A stretch of DNA of 64,000 nucleotides, taken from the NCBI RefSeq assembly GCF_026745355.1, contig NC_079205.1, forward strand, positions 43,692,349 to 43,756,348, written 5' to 3'. Shown piece after piece: positions 44,576 through 55,252 of this stretch; position 1 is the first letter of the stretch, and the number at the start of each line of letters is the position of its first letter. Under the pieces are notes generated by a model. It worked only from the letters and a program-made list of their open reading frames with translations, was not told the DNA's origin and ran no database searches. Made by a program: the position numbers and the translations under genes. This DNA comes from Beta vulgaris subsp. vulgaris. Lineage: Eukaryota > Streptophyta > Magnoliopsida > Caryophyllales > Amaranthaceae.

Positions 44576-46786
44576 ATGTTTCATTAAAGGTTGAACTTTG
44601 AAGTCCTCCCAACACTCCTTTTGTTTCCTTTCCTCTGTTATTTTTTTTTTGGGTTGAGAATTTGAGATAAACTTTTCCCTTGATGCTTATATTCTCGTAA
44701 CCCAAAATCCACCATCATATATCATAAATCATCAAATATAAGCTTGGGCAAAAGAGCAAAAAAAAGTATTCATTTAATTTTTTTTCTCTCCTCATGTTAT
44801 AGTTGTTGATCCAAGGTCCAAGAAGTGTATCGGCAAAACACAAAAAAGTGGGTAAAGTATTTAGCTACGGAGTGAGTATGTATTAAATTTGATAATTTAT
44901 GAAAAGAATATTGTCTTAATTAAGTAAGTGTGGATGAATTTTTTTTCCTAATCATGTAAGTTGATATATGGATGGCGGCTTAATTTATATATGAAACCCC
45001 AAGCCTAAAGTAATGGGTCATCCACCGAACATAAGAAAAAGAGTAAGATTTATTTCAAAAAAAAATAAGACTAAGATTTATGCATTATACATCAACAACT
45101 TAGAGAAAACATAAATATCATATTATGATGGCCAAATCATGACTAATTAAGATTTATGCGTTATACATCATCATTTACTTTCGTCTGAAGTAGTCCTACT
45201 TCAACCAAATCATGATTATATCATACTTTGACGATTATCACTCTAGACATTTGGTAATAACTACAATTCCCTAACGAAAAGTGATTAGCATAATTTACTA
45301 ACAAAAATTGTAATCTAAAAACTATACCATAAACATTCTACATTATTACTCTACTCTCTCTCATCACCCCCCTCCTGTTCTTGCATCTTCACTCATGTCA
45401 GTCATCTTCAACAAAAAAATATGGTCCATATTATTTCCTAAAAATTTATAACTACAAATTCTCATTTTCTCTTTATAGCCTCTGTTTCCCTTGGTTTGGG
45501 TTGCTACCCATCGGCCATTGATGTTGCCACCATCACCAACATGGTGTTGCACCCCTTAAGTTGGTTGAGATTTGTGTGATCCCAAGACCCAAATAGCATC
45601 AACCTCCAGGTCTTCATATTTTAGTTGAGATTCCAGATTTTCGATTCGAAATTCTGTTTTTTAAGCGCTATTATTCAAATTTGGAATTTTTCTGCCACAA
45701 ATTCGATAATCTAGTTAAGGCCACCACTGTCGTCGCCGTGCACCTTCATGCTTCCACTTGTATCTTTCTCTCTCATCTAATGTTACAATACTGTTAATTT
45801 TTTCTTATTTGTCGCACCATTTTCCTCTCTTGATAATATATTGTATTATATACTCTTCTCATTCATATTTTGCTCACAATATTAATTCAGCTACTGGTAG
45901 CACTACTTGTTTGGGGGATTGATTTTGGAAGTGTATTATGATTAACTTACATGCCCGATATATAATGTTGGGGTTTATATTTAATTTGCTAAAATTAAGG
46001 AACCATTTTTTGATATAATTGATTTACAAATTACAATTGTGTGATATACTATTTCATTGATTGCCAATATTCCCTTTGCTATAATCACATATCATGTTTG
46101 GTTATAATTGATTTATCTCCGTCTAGGTCAATTTGTGAAAAAACAATTGGCAATCATGCTTAAATCAACAGGATTTGCAAGATATCATTTTTGTCAATGA
46201 CACGTGGCAAGTAAATGAGAGGGGTCGAAAATCCAAGAAGCAACGAAAGGCTTTGAAGAATATGAAGCTGTCGCATAGGATTATTCATAGGATTAAGTCT
46301 ATGTAGTGGTGATTAAGTAGTTCACGCATAACCCTTCCAAAAAAAAAAAGTAGTTCACGCATAACGACATAAGGACAAATCTTTACTTTTATGAGTAGAT
46401 TAAATTAAAAATTTACCAAATTTAGGGAATTTTAATTGCTGCCATGATTAAAGGAAATGGTAAAAAAAAACTTGAAGGAAATGGTAAAAAAAAAAAAAAA
46501 AAAAAAAAACCTACCGAATTAAAAGTTCACACTGCCATGATTGAAGGAAATGTTTTAAAAAACACTTACCGAATTTAGGGGATTTTAATTGCTTGATCAT
46601 CTTATTGAATGGAAAAGTTTGAAAAGTAATGTATGGCACACTTTTGGATTGAAGGGAAGAATGGCACATCAACATGTTCAACCATCATACGACACATAAC
46701 ATTCAAAATTTTGGAAAAATTGATTAAAGTTGACAAATGGCGTTGTTGGCCTAAATGGATGACAACTAAGCTTATTTTTCTAGGTT

Positions 46787-46789
<3 letters not shown>

Positions 46790-46830
<41 letters not shown>

Positions 46831-46832
46831 GT
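46790..46832. repeat. (TA)n microsatellite at the LINE tail
   Basis: Nearly pure TA repeats over about 43 bp at the 3' end of the LINE. Confidence 0.9.
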
Positions 46833-46862
46833 ATATATTTGGTATAGATTCATTAAGAAGTT

Positions 46863-47514
46863 TGTTAGAAAGTGCTACAAATTAAAGATATTACAAGGAT
46901 CACGAATTTGACTACAAGAAATAACGAATAACAATATTCTAGGCGCGATACGCTTTCCCAAAAGCAATATTCCGACCCTTACTTTGAGCACGGGTTGCAC
47001 GAAATTCACTCTCGAGATACATATAAGAACAACATTGTTCTTGCTCACTAAGAACAATGTCAATTAAGAACAAATGTGTTTTTGGATTTGCAATGATGAA
47101 TTAACTTTTGTGCTTTAGTGTTTTTGAGAGTTTTTTCAACAACATTTAATCATATGAGAGGTCTCATATATATAGAGGATCATATAAATGCCTAAAACTT
47201 ACGTTAAAAGCATAATAACCGCTCAAAGAAACAAGCATCGTTCCGTGAAAAATCGAAACCTGCCAACTTGGAGCGACGGCTCCTATGTCGAGCGCTCGCT
47301 CCATGCTGGAGCGCTCGCTCCCCCATGGAGCGCACACTCCTTTGGCCTGCAACTCTTCTTATTTCGTTTCCTTGATCCCTGTCCAATCTGAGCGAACGCT
47401 CTATATAGGCAACCTCTATATCCTACGTTGTTAAGTCACGACACCTTAACCAAGCGACTTATATAACATAATCATGAATCTAATCATATAAATTAAATAC
47501 TCTAAATCTCCAAC
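46863..47514 (-). repeat. 3' LTR of the complete copia element
   Basis: On the plus strand it starts TGTTAGAAAGTGC and ends CTCCAACA, then comes TCCTCCCCCATTT, the complement of the polypurine tract. It holds a cluster of GAGCGCTCGCTCC-type palindromes at 47268-47402, and in the minus reading a TATATATA box just downstream of it (about 47165-47175). Confidence 0.9.
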
Positions 47515-48186
47515 AATCCTCCCCCATTTATTTAAAAGACTATTGCAAAACATCACCATAACAACACAATCTCATGCATAAATGAAAGTGTACAAAGACT
47601 TGAACTCCCACTTAGTGTAATACACATTCCAAGTAATCGTATCCAAATGGTGTCGATAAATGATTGAACCATTAGCAACACATAATGATAACTTGAAGAT
47701 ACTATACACACAAGATTAACTACTTGTTCTTAATATGAACTCGACACTTAAAGCGATGTGTCCATATCAATTCATAAGTGCATCAAATCTATGCCCCACT
47801 AGCTCCTTGAAGCGGCCAAACTTCGCACTTACATAGGTAGATCTCTTAGAAGAAACGTGCTCCTGTGATAAAGCACAATGTCAAGAGACCTATTAAGATT
47901 AAACAACCTCTTATATCATCACATATTTAAAGAACTTTACCTTCGATGATTATATTAGTTCTTTCAATCATCAAATAAGAAAATTAATCTTATTGAACTC
48001 AAGACCCAACGTCTTATTGGGCGTTAAGTTAAGATATCCCTATTCGTTATTTTCAATGGGCACCAATCCTAAACCGATTGCCATCCTCTTCACCGTATCT
48101 CTAGCTAAAGCTTTAGTGAAGCAATTCGCTAGATTATATGTAGTCCTTATATAGTCAATTGTAATAGCACTATCTTTGATCAATCC

Positions 48187-49168
48187 TTAGACATAACTAT
48201 GTCTCACACCGATGTGCCTTGATTTACCATTGTAAACTTGACTATAAGCCCTTGCCAATGCTGCATCACAATCACAATGTATAGCAATAGGTGAAATCGG
48301 TTTTGGCAACAAAGGTATCTCAAACATGAGATTCCTTAACCACTCGGCTTCCTTACTTGCCGATGACAGAGCTATAAACTCCGATGTCATTGAAGAATCC
48401 ACAATGCAAGTTTGTTTCTTGGAAGCCCAAGATATATCACCTCCCCCAAGGAGGAATACCCATCCACTTGTGGAGGAATGATCTTCTCTATTAGAGGTCC
48501 AACTTGCATTCGAATACCCTTCTAAAACCGAAGGATATCCATTATAGGACAAACCATAATCCATGGTTTTCCTCAAATACTTTAATACTCGACGAATAGC
48601 TTGCCAATGTTCCGTACTAGGATTGCTAGTAAATCTACTTAATTTCCCTACCGCAAACGCAATATCCGGCCTAGTACTCGTTATAGCAGACATCAAACAT
48701 CCTATAACCCTCGCATACTCAAGTTGAGAAACGGCATTACCATCATTTGGCAACAATTTTTCACTTGGGTCAATAGCAGTAGTTGAAATAAGAGAGCAAT
48801 TACTAACATTAAACTTCTTGATCACTTTCTCAATGTAATGAGATTGTGACAAGATCAATTTTCCATTGTACTCTCTTAATTCTTATACCTAAGATGACAT
48901 CCGGCTCTCCCAAATCTTTCATGGAGAATTTTGAAGATAGAAAGGACTTTGTCCATTCAACTTTGACAAATCCGTTCCAAAAATCAACATGTCATTTATA
49001 TATAAGCAAATCATGACACCATTACCGTTGTTATCAAATTTGCTATACACACACTTGTTTGAAGTCTTCAACTTGAAACCATTAGACAACACAACCTCAT
49101 CAAACTTTTGATGTCATTGCTTTGGTGCTTGTTTTAGCCCATATAAAGATCTAATTAACTTGCATACA
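48187..49168 (-). pseudogene. Copia reverse transcriptase end and RNase H
   Basis: The frame 48858-48187 is open for 223 residues: SQSHYIEKVIKKFNV, VIGCLMSAITSTRPDIAFAV, HWQAIRRVLKYLRKT, then RNase H with GYSNASWTS (first catalytic Asp is Asn), SEFIALSSASKEAEWL and IHCDCDAA. Upstream, in other frames, the reverse transcriptase box reads YIND instead of YVDD. RNase H removes the RNA template during element replication. Both active sites are altered. Confidence 0.88.
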
Positions 49169-50909
49169 TTATGCTCTTGACCTTTCACGACAAACCCTTC
49201 CAGTTGTCTCATGCAAACCTCTTCCTCTTTCTTCATTCGAGAACGGCGTCTTGACATCCATTTGATGGATCATGAGCTTATGAATAGCCGCAAGAGCTAT
49301 TAATAACCTTATAGTGGAGATTCTAACAACGGGTGCATATGTATCGAAATAATCAATACCCGGTTTTTGTGAAAAACCTTGAGCCACAAGACGGACATTG
49401 AACTTATCAATAGTTCCATCCAGTTTCATTTTCGTTTTGAAAATCCATTTACACCCAATTGGCTTACACTTAGGAGGTAAATCAGCTAGAACCCAAGTGT
49501 TATTTCCCATGATGGAATCCATCTCATCGTCAATTGCCTCTTTCCAAAAAGCGGATCTTGAGACCTCTATATCAAATGTTAAAGGATCCTCTTCCACATT
49601 AAATATATATGGAAACTTAGTCACTATGGAACTCCTTGATCCTTTAACCAAATATACATGAAAATCCAGGCCGAAAGATTTCTCTTTTCTCGCCCTTTTA
49701 CTTCTCCTAGGTTGTGATGATGTTGATGCAACATTCTCATCAAGAGTTTGTTCATCAACTTCTTGATCAATTTGGGTTTGATCGCTTTCAAATCCTTCAT
49801 CAATATTGGTATGAGGAGTAATATCCTTTGGTCTCGGAATTGATGAATATTTATTTTCATCAAAAACTGCATCTCTTGACTCCACAATAGTGTGAATTGA
49901 CCAAACGTCATTTTGTTCTATAACATAGAACCTATAGGATTTGCTATGAAGAGCATACCCTATGAAGATGCACTCAACTCCCCTTTCACCCAACTTTTTA
50001 CGTTTGGGTTCCGGCACTTTTACAATTGCCCTACATCCCCAAACTTTGAGATAACTCAAGTTTGGTTTTCTTTTATACCAAAGTTCATATGGGGTAACCT
50101 CGTTCTTTTTCATTGGAACTCGGCTTAAAATATGACAAGCTGTTAAAATAGCTTCTCCCCAAAAACCATCACTTAAACTTGAATAGGATAACATAGAATT
50201 ACCATTTCTTGCAAAGTTCTATTCTTTCTTTCCGCTATACCATTTTGTTGTGGTGTATAAGCTGCGGTTGTTTCATGTATTATTCCCATAGATTGAAAAT
50301 AACTTTGATCATAGAATTCACCACCTTTATCGGTTCTAAATCGTTTAACTTTGTCATTTAGTTGTAATTCAACTTCATTCTTATAGATCTTAAACTTATC
50401 AAGGGCTTTATCCTTAGTAAACAACAAGTATACATAACAAAACCGAGAATAATCATCAAAAAAGTTATCATGTATTTCTTGTTCCCTAAGGAAGGAGTGC
50501 TATGGAAATCACATAAATCACTATGCACCAAATCAAGCAAGAAGTATCCTTTTCCACATTTTTGGAAAGATTTTCTAGTTATCTTTGTTAACATGCATGT
50601 TCTACACTTCTCTATACTTGGATCAAAAGAGGAATCAAATCATGTTTAGACATTGAAACATACTTTTTTATTAACATGACCAAGTCTATTATGCCATAGA
50701 GAAGAATTGTCATTAACAACAAACAAAGTATCTTTCAAAGCATTTGAAATACTAAGTTTAAACATACTATTACAAAGATAACCAAGTCCTACAAATGTTC
50801 CACCCTTAGACAATATAAATTTATCAGCTTCAAACACCATTTTAAAACCTAATCGATTCAAGGTAGCACATGCGACTAAATTTCTCCTAAGTTCCGAAGC
50901 ATACAACAT
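49169..50909 (-). pseudogene. Copia integrase and reverse transcriptase start
   Basis: 50909-50646 ends with the zinc-site start LWHNRLGHVNKKVC. 50594-50358 has LVHSDLCDFHS, and 50427-50173 has RFRTDKGGEFYD and NGIAERKNRTLQEM, so the D, D, E core is visible across three frames. The frame 50194-49169 continues with FWGEAILTACHILSRVP, a variable linker, then the reverse transcriptase start: NTWVLADLPPKCKPIGCKWI, VRLVAQGFSQKPGIDYFDTY and MIHQMDVKTPF, where the frame derails. Confidence 0.88.
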
Positions 50910-50937
50910 ATCTCTTAAAATAAGAGGCTTTCCGGAA

Positions 50938-52060
50938 CTAAAAACTAATTATACTTGTCCTATGCCTAGACCTTAATTTAGCCTTAGAATCATTTCCCAT
51001 GTAAAGAACTTCTCCATTATCAACCTCCTTGAAGGTCTTAAATAGAGACCTCTCCTTGCATACATGTCTTGATGCTACCGAATCAATCCACCATGAACAA
51101 TCATCCTGTATACAGAATATTTCAGAAATCATACACACAAAATTCAGATTTGAATTAAGTGAAACTTGTGTACTCATACCTTGTTTGGCATGGGTTTGGC
51201 TAGACCTGCCATTCCCACCATTCTTTTTATTCATTTTCTTCTTCCAAATGGTTCAATCCTTCTTGAAGTGATCGGGCTTTCCACATTCCCAACAACCTCG
51301 TTGAGCACCTCCACCAAACTTAGTTTCTTCCCATTATTGCCTTTGGTAAAATTGTTAGTCCTCTTCATAGGATTAGAAGACTCATTTAATTTACCATCCT
51401 CCACCATGTTAATGGTAGAAGAATTAGGATTGACATCCTTTTGTCCATCTTGGACCCGAATGCCCTCTTCAATCCGAAGATGAGCACCCGAATTATTCAA
51501 CATTCATATCATCTTTCTTATGCTTAAGAGAATTCCTTACATCTTTCCAACTAGGTGGCAATTTGTCAATTATAGAAGAAACTACACAGATCTCATCCAT
51601 CACTATGTTGTGTTGTTTAAAACTCCCTAAGATTCTTTGAATTTCATGAAATTGTTCCATAATAGGCCTTGAATCAACCATTTTAAAGTTATTGAAATTA
51701 CTAACAAGAAATTTCTTGCTAGAAGCATCCTCGGCCATATACTTACTTTCTAAATCATACCAAAGAATCTTAGCGGAATCTACAAATTGATAGACATCAA
51801 AAATAGTATCAGACATACCGTTAAGCATGTGACCACGACATATGTAATCGTCGTTCTCCCATTTGTTCCTATTCCTAATTGCTTCAAAAGGTTCATTTTC
51901 CACTTCATCGGGTTTGGGAGTACTTAGAAAATATGCCACATTTAGAGAGGTAAGGAGGAAATTCATCTTCTTTTGCCATCTACAAAAACCCACGCCTTCA
52001 AACTTGTCTAATTTATGAAAAGTTCGTTGTCATCTCACGAACCGTAGTCATCATCGATAA
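50938..52060 (-). pseudogene. Copia gag and protease
   Basis: The gag frame 51993-51493 reads GFCRWQKKMNFLLTSLNVAY, KWENDDYICRGHMLNGMSD, KYMAEDASSKKFLVSNFNN and SSIIDKLPPSWKDVRNSLKH. The zinc knuckle CWECGKPDHFKKD has a stop codon (TGA) where its last Cys should be (about 51255). The protease segment at 51234-50938 reads WWIDSVASRHVCKE (DSGAS expected). An in-frame Met may start near 52058, but a stop follows, so the true start is uncertain. Confidence 0.87.
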
Positions 52061-52075
52061 ATATTGCTTTTGGAT

Positions 52076-52737
52076 TGTTAGAAAGTGCTACAAAGATATT
52101 ACAAGGATCACGAATTTGACTACAAGAAATAACGAAGAACAATCTGCTAGGTGCGATATGCTTTCTTAAAAGCAATATTCCGACCCTTACTTTGAGCAGG
52201 GGTTGCACGGAATTCACTCTCGAGATACAAAGAAGAACAATAGTGTTCTTGCTCACTAAGAACAATGTCAATTAAGAACAAATGTGTTTTTGGATTTGCA
52301 ATGATGAATTAACTTTTGTGCTTTAATGTTTTTGAGATTTTTCAACAACATTCAATCATATGAGAGGTCTCATATATATATAGGATCATAACAATGCCTA
52401 AAACTTATGTTAAAAGCATAATAACCGCTCAAGGAAACAAGCATTGTTCCGTGAAAAATCGAAGCCTGCCAACTTGGAGCGTCGGCTCCTATGTGGAGCG
52501 CTCGCTCCATGCTGGAGTGCTCGCTCCATCCTGGAGTGCTCACTCCTTTCGCTTGCAGCTCTTCTTGTTTCATTTCCTTGATACCTGCCCAATCTGAGCG
52601 AGCGCTCTATCTTGAGCGAACGCTCTATATAGGCAATGACCTCTATATCCTACGTTGTTAAGTCACGACACCTTAACCAAGCGACTTATACAACATAATC
52701 ATGAATCTAATCATACAAATGCTCTAAATCTCCAACA
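52076..52737 (-). repeat. 5' LTR of the complete copia element
   Basis: A 662-bp copy of 46863-47514 with scattered substitutions and small indels. It holds the GAGCG palindrome cluster at 52475-52627, one unit longer than in the other LTR. After its end the minus strand reads ATCCAAAAGCAATATTTATC, which is not the common initiator Met tRNA site, so the primer is unresolved. Confidence 0.9.
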
Positions 52738-52742
52738 AAGTT

Positions 52743-55250
52743 TAGGATCATTACAACAAGAAACTACTAAAGTGGTTGCCCACAAGGAAGATGAGCAGTA
52801 CAACTAGCGGGTCATCAATATTCCTCCAAAAAGCTACAAATTCATCCACCCTCCTCAGACCTCAAACCTTTGCTTTGCTAGAGTATCGGCTACAACATTT
52901 GACTCTCTCTTCTTATGAATAAGGAAAATTTGTCAGAAACCACCTTTTATAATCACTTTTTTGTGAGAAACCACCTTTTAAAAAAAATTTGATTAAGTAG
53001 CCACCTTTTTGGTTCTTTTTTTTGTTGGAAGCCACCACTTGCCGGAATCCGGCATTGATTTCGATTTTCCGGCGTTGACCATCTGATTTTCGCCATTCTT
53101 CCCCCTTTATCTTCCCCCCCCCCCCCCCCGCATCCCCGGCAACCCACCCTCCCCCTCGCATCCCCGACAACCCCCCTCCCTCTCACATCCCCCGGCAACC
53201 CCTCCTCCTCCCTCGCAATCCGCCGGCAAACACCCCCCCACGACCATCCCCACCCTCCAAGCCCTAAGCCCATCTTCTCCCTCGCATCCCCCGACATCTC
53301 AAGTGGAAGAAATGGCGAAAATCTGATGGTCAACGCCGGAAAATCAAGGTCAACACCGAATTCCGGCAAGTGGTGGCTTCTAACAAAAAAAGAACCAAAA
53401 AGGTGGCTAATTAACCAATTTTTTTTAAAAGGTGGTTTCTCACAAAAAAGTGATTATAAAAGGTGGTTTCTAACAAATTTTCCTATGAATAATGATGAAG
53501 CTTCAGACTAAATTCCTTGCATTTTTGATGATGTATATCCAAGATGAAATTGAGATTCCAAGGGTCCCCTCTTATCCTCCACACACCAACTTACAGTATT
53601 ACATGAATCGGACTCCACAATCAAATAAGATGGATTGATGTGATTGCAACTCAAGGTGAGTTTTTTATGGCACGATGAATGGCGAAGACCGACACTAAGT
53701 TAATATTCATGGGAGGTATTGGGGATGAGATCTCGCGAAACTCCATCCATAGCAGCATGATGGAAACATGGATGGAGTGATGCATCTACATTCCATTTCA
53801 TGACATTGAGAGGAGGTGCATTCTATAAAGTTATTGTTTTCAGCCCATGAGAGACAAGATAGATTACTCAAAATTCTCAATAAAAACAGCTCTTGTAACT
53901 GAGATAGTGAGGAGGACGAGTTGGAAAAAAATTATGGAATTCCTCTCCTTCCAAATGGTCCATACTATAATAAAGAAACTTTCACCCTAGCCCATACCTT
54001 TTAAAAGAAATTTCCCATGCAATGAATATACAAGTTACGCAAAGATGCATGGATAACCCATTTTAGTCCCCAAACATTGAGCCACCAACACAAAATCTTC
54101 TATGCCTTGGTATATTCAAGTCCGTGAGAAAGAAGGCAGGCCCATAATAAGACTTGGACCGAATAACATGCTGCTAAAGCGAACTTGGCTAGCTAATAAA
54201 TCTCCAAACCCAATGAAAGAGTAAGCCCAAATTTTCTAATTACAAGTTACCAATGTTGAGCTTACCAAGTGTTTTATGGAGCTTCAAAATATTCCATTAG
54301 ACAAGAGGCTAAGGTTTTTTTTTCTTTTCCATTGTAGCCACTCCAAAGAAATTGACACTTGAATTTTATAATTTTGTTAATGACCCCTTTCAGATGGTAA
54401 AAGAGACATGAATTAGAGAAGGAGACTTGCTAAAGATGCTTTTATTTGCGTGAGTCGACCACCAATAGATAACAAATTACCCTTCCAAGAAGCAAGTTTT
54501 TTTATTGAGACGAGCAATAATAGGTTCTCGCATATCAATGCGAGCCACATTACCACCAATGGCTAATCCAATATAAGTGAATGGAAGTTGTATGTCTGAC
54601 ATAAAAGTGACGAATCAAAGGAGTGAAGATGAGACTCTTGAATGTGAATGCCAAGAATGGATTATTTATGAAAAATCACCCCAAGACCCGATGCTTGGTG
54701 AAACATAATAAGTATTCTTTGAGTTGTTCAATTTGCGGAGGGCAAAAAAAGGTATCAAAGGCATAATGAAGATGAGTGAGTTTGACACCATTTCGCATCA
54801 CTTTCATGCGCTCCCAAAATTTAGAGAAGTTTCTTTTTGAACAAGTAGCCCAAGTGTCTCAACAACAAGATCAAATAAAAATGGCGAAAAGGTATCACCT
54901 TGGCGAAGGCCGCGTTGGAGTTTGAATAGAGTAGTTGGGGAATCATTTAGCAATATGGAAGTCGATGCCGACCTGACACAAGTGCTAATCCACTTCCTCC
55001 ATTGAAGAGGGAAGTTCATTTGTTGGAACACCCAATCAAGAAAATCTCATGACACACTATCAAATGCCTTGTGAAAATTGAGTTTGAGAATGGAATCTTA
55101 TATGTTTTGGCATCAACATGATTCAGTCAATTCACTAGTAATAAGGCACCATCAAGAATTTGACGCCCTTTAATAAAAGATGATTGACATAGACTAATCG
55201 ATTTGTTCATCACACATTGAAGATGACGAGCAAGTAATTTAGTGTTTGTT
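52743..55250 (-). pseudogene. L1-type LINE reverse transcriptase and RNase H remnant
   Basis: The clearest stretch, 55031-54804, reads QWRKWISTCVRSASTSILLN and LQRGLRQGDTFSPFLFDLVV, a non-LTR reverse transcriptase motif. Upstream, 55250-55140 in broken frames has FIKGRQILDGALL. Downstream, 54600-54300 gives GLAIGGNVARIDMREPII and LASWKGNLLSIGGR. A C-terminal RNase H-like end (VESDSCNTVSWCV; RESNVVADTLAKQ) is split by the MITE at 52923-53483. Many stops are present. Confidence 0.8.
52923..53483. mobile_element. MULE-type MITE with long terminal inverted repeats
   Basis: A 561-bp unit flanked by the perfect 9-bp duplication TATGAATAA (52914-52922, 53484-53492), the size made by Mutator-like transposases. 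Terminal inverted repeats start GGAAAATTTGT and extend about 200 bp, holding the phrase GAAACCACCTTTT twice per arm. The middle is C-rich, with a long C run at about 53117-53129. Open frames in it carry no protein family. It sits in the RNase H region of the LINE. Confidence 0.9.
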
Positions 55251-55252
55251 TT

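Larger units (their letters stand above)
42304..46786. other. A/T-rich intergenic sequence with tandem duplications, no recognised gene
   Basis: Two direct duplications are visible (42528-43180 with 43310-43855; 44206-44400 with 44404-44575). A 17-bp direct repeat flanks a short A run at 46316-46365, and poly-A-linked repeats lie at 46410-46600. No transposon termini or protein families were recognised. Confidence 0.5.
46863..52737 (-). mobile_element. Complete Ty1-copia retrotransposon
   Basis: A 5,875-bp unit with two LTRs of about 655 bp and the perfect target duplication AAGTT (46858-46862, 52738-52742). Minus-strand order is 5' LTR, gag with zinc knuckle, protease, integrase, reverse transcriptase, RNase H, polypurine tract, 3' LTR. 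The lineage is not firmly identified; it differs clearly from the Tork-like and Sirevirus copies. LTR copies differ at many sites, and the frames hold stops and frameshifts, so the insertion is old. It sits in the 3' untranslated part of the LINE. Confidence 0.93.
46787..55250 (-). mobile_element. L1-type LINE, 5'-truncated, with two nested insertions
   Basis: Minus-strand LINE sequence occupies 55250-53493 and 52913-52738, continues across the copia element to 46862, and ends at a TA-rich tail (46787-46840). Upstream parts (endonuclease and start of reverse transcriptase) are missing, as in 5'-truncated copies. A MULE-type MITE and a complete copia element interrupt it. The tail after TTAATGAATCTATACC fits an L1 3' end with a microsatellite tail. 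A target duplication was not identified. Confidence 0.75.

Noticed and set aside
52913..53511. Open frames up to 138 residues within the MULE-type MITE
   Set aside because: They mostly translate the inverted repeat arms and C-rich centre; no protein family.
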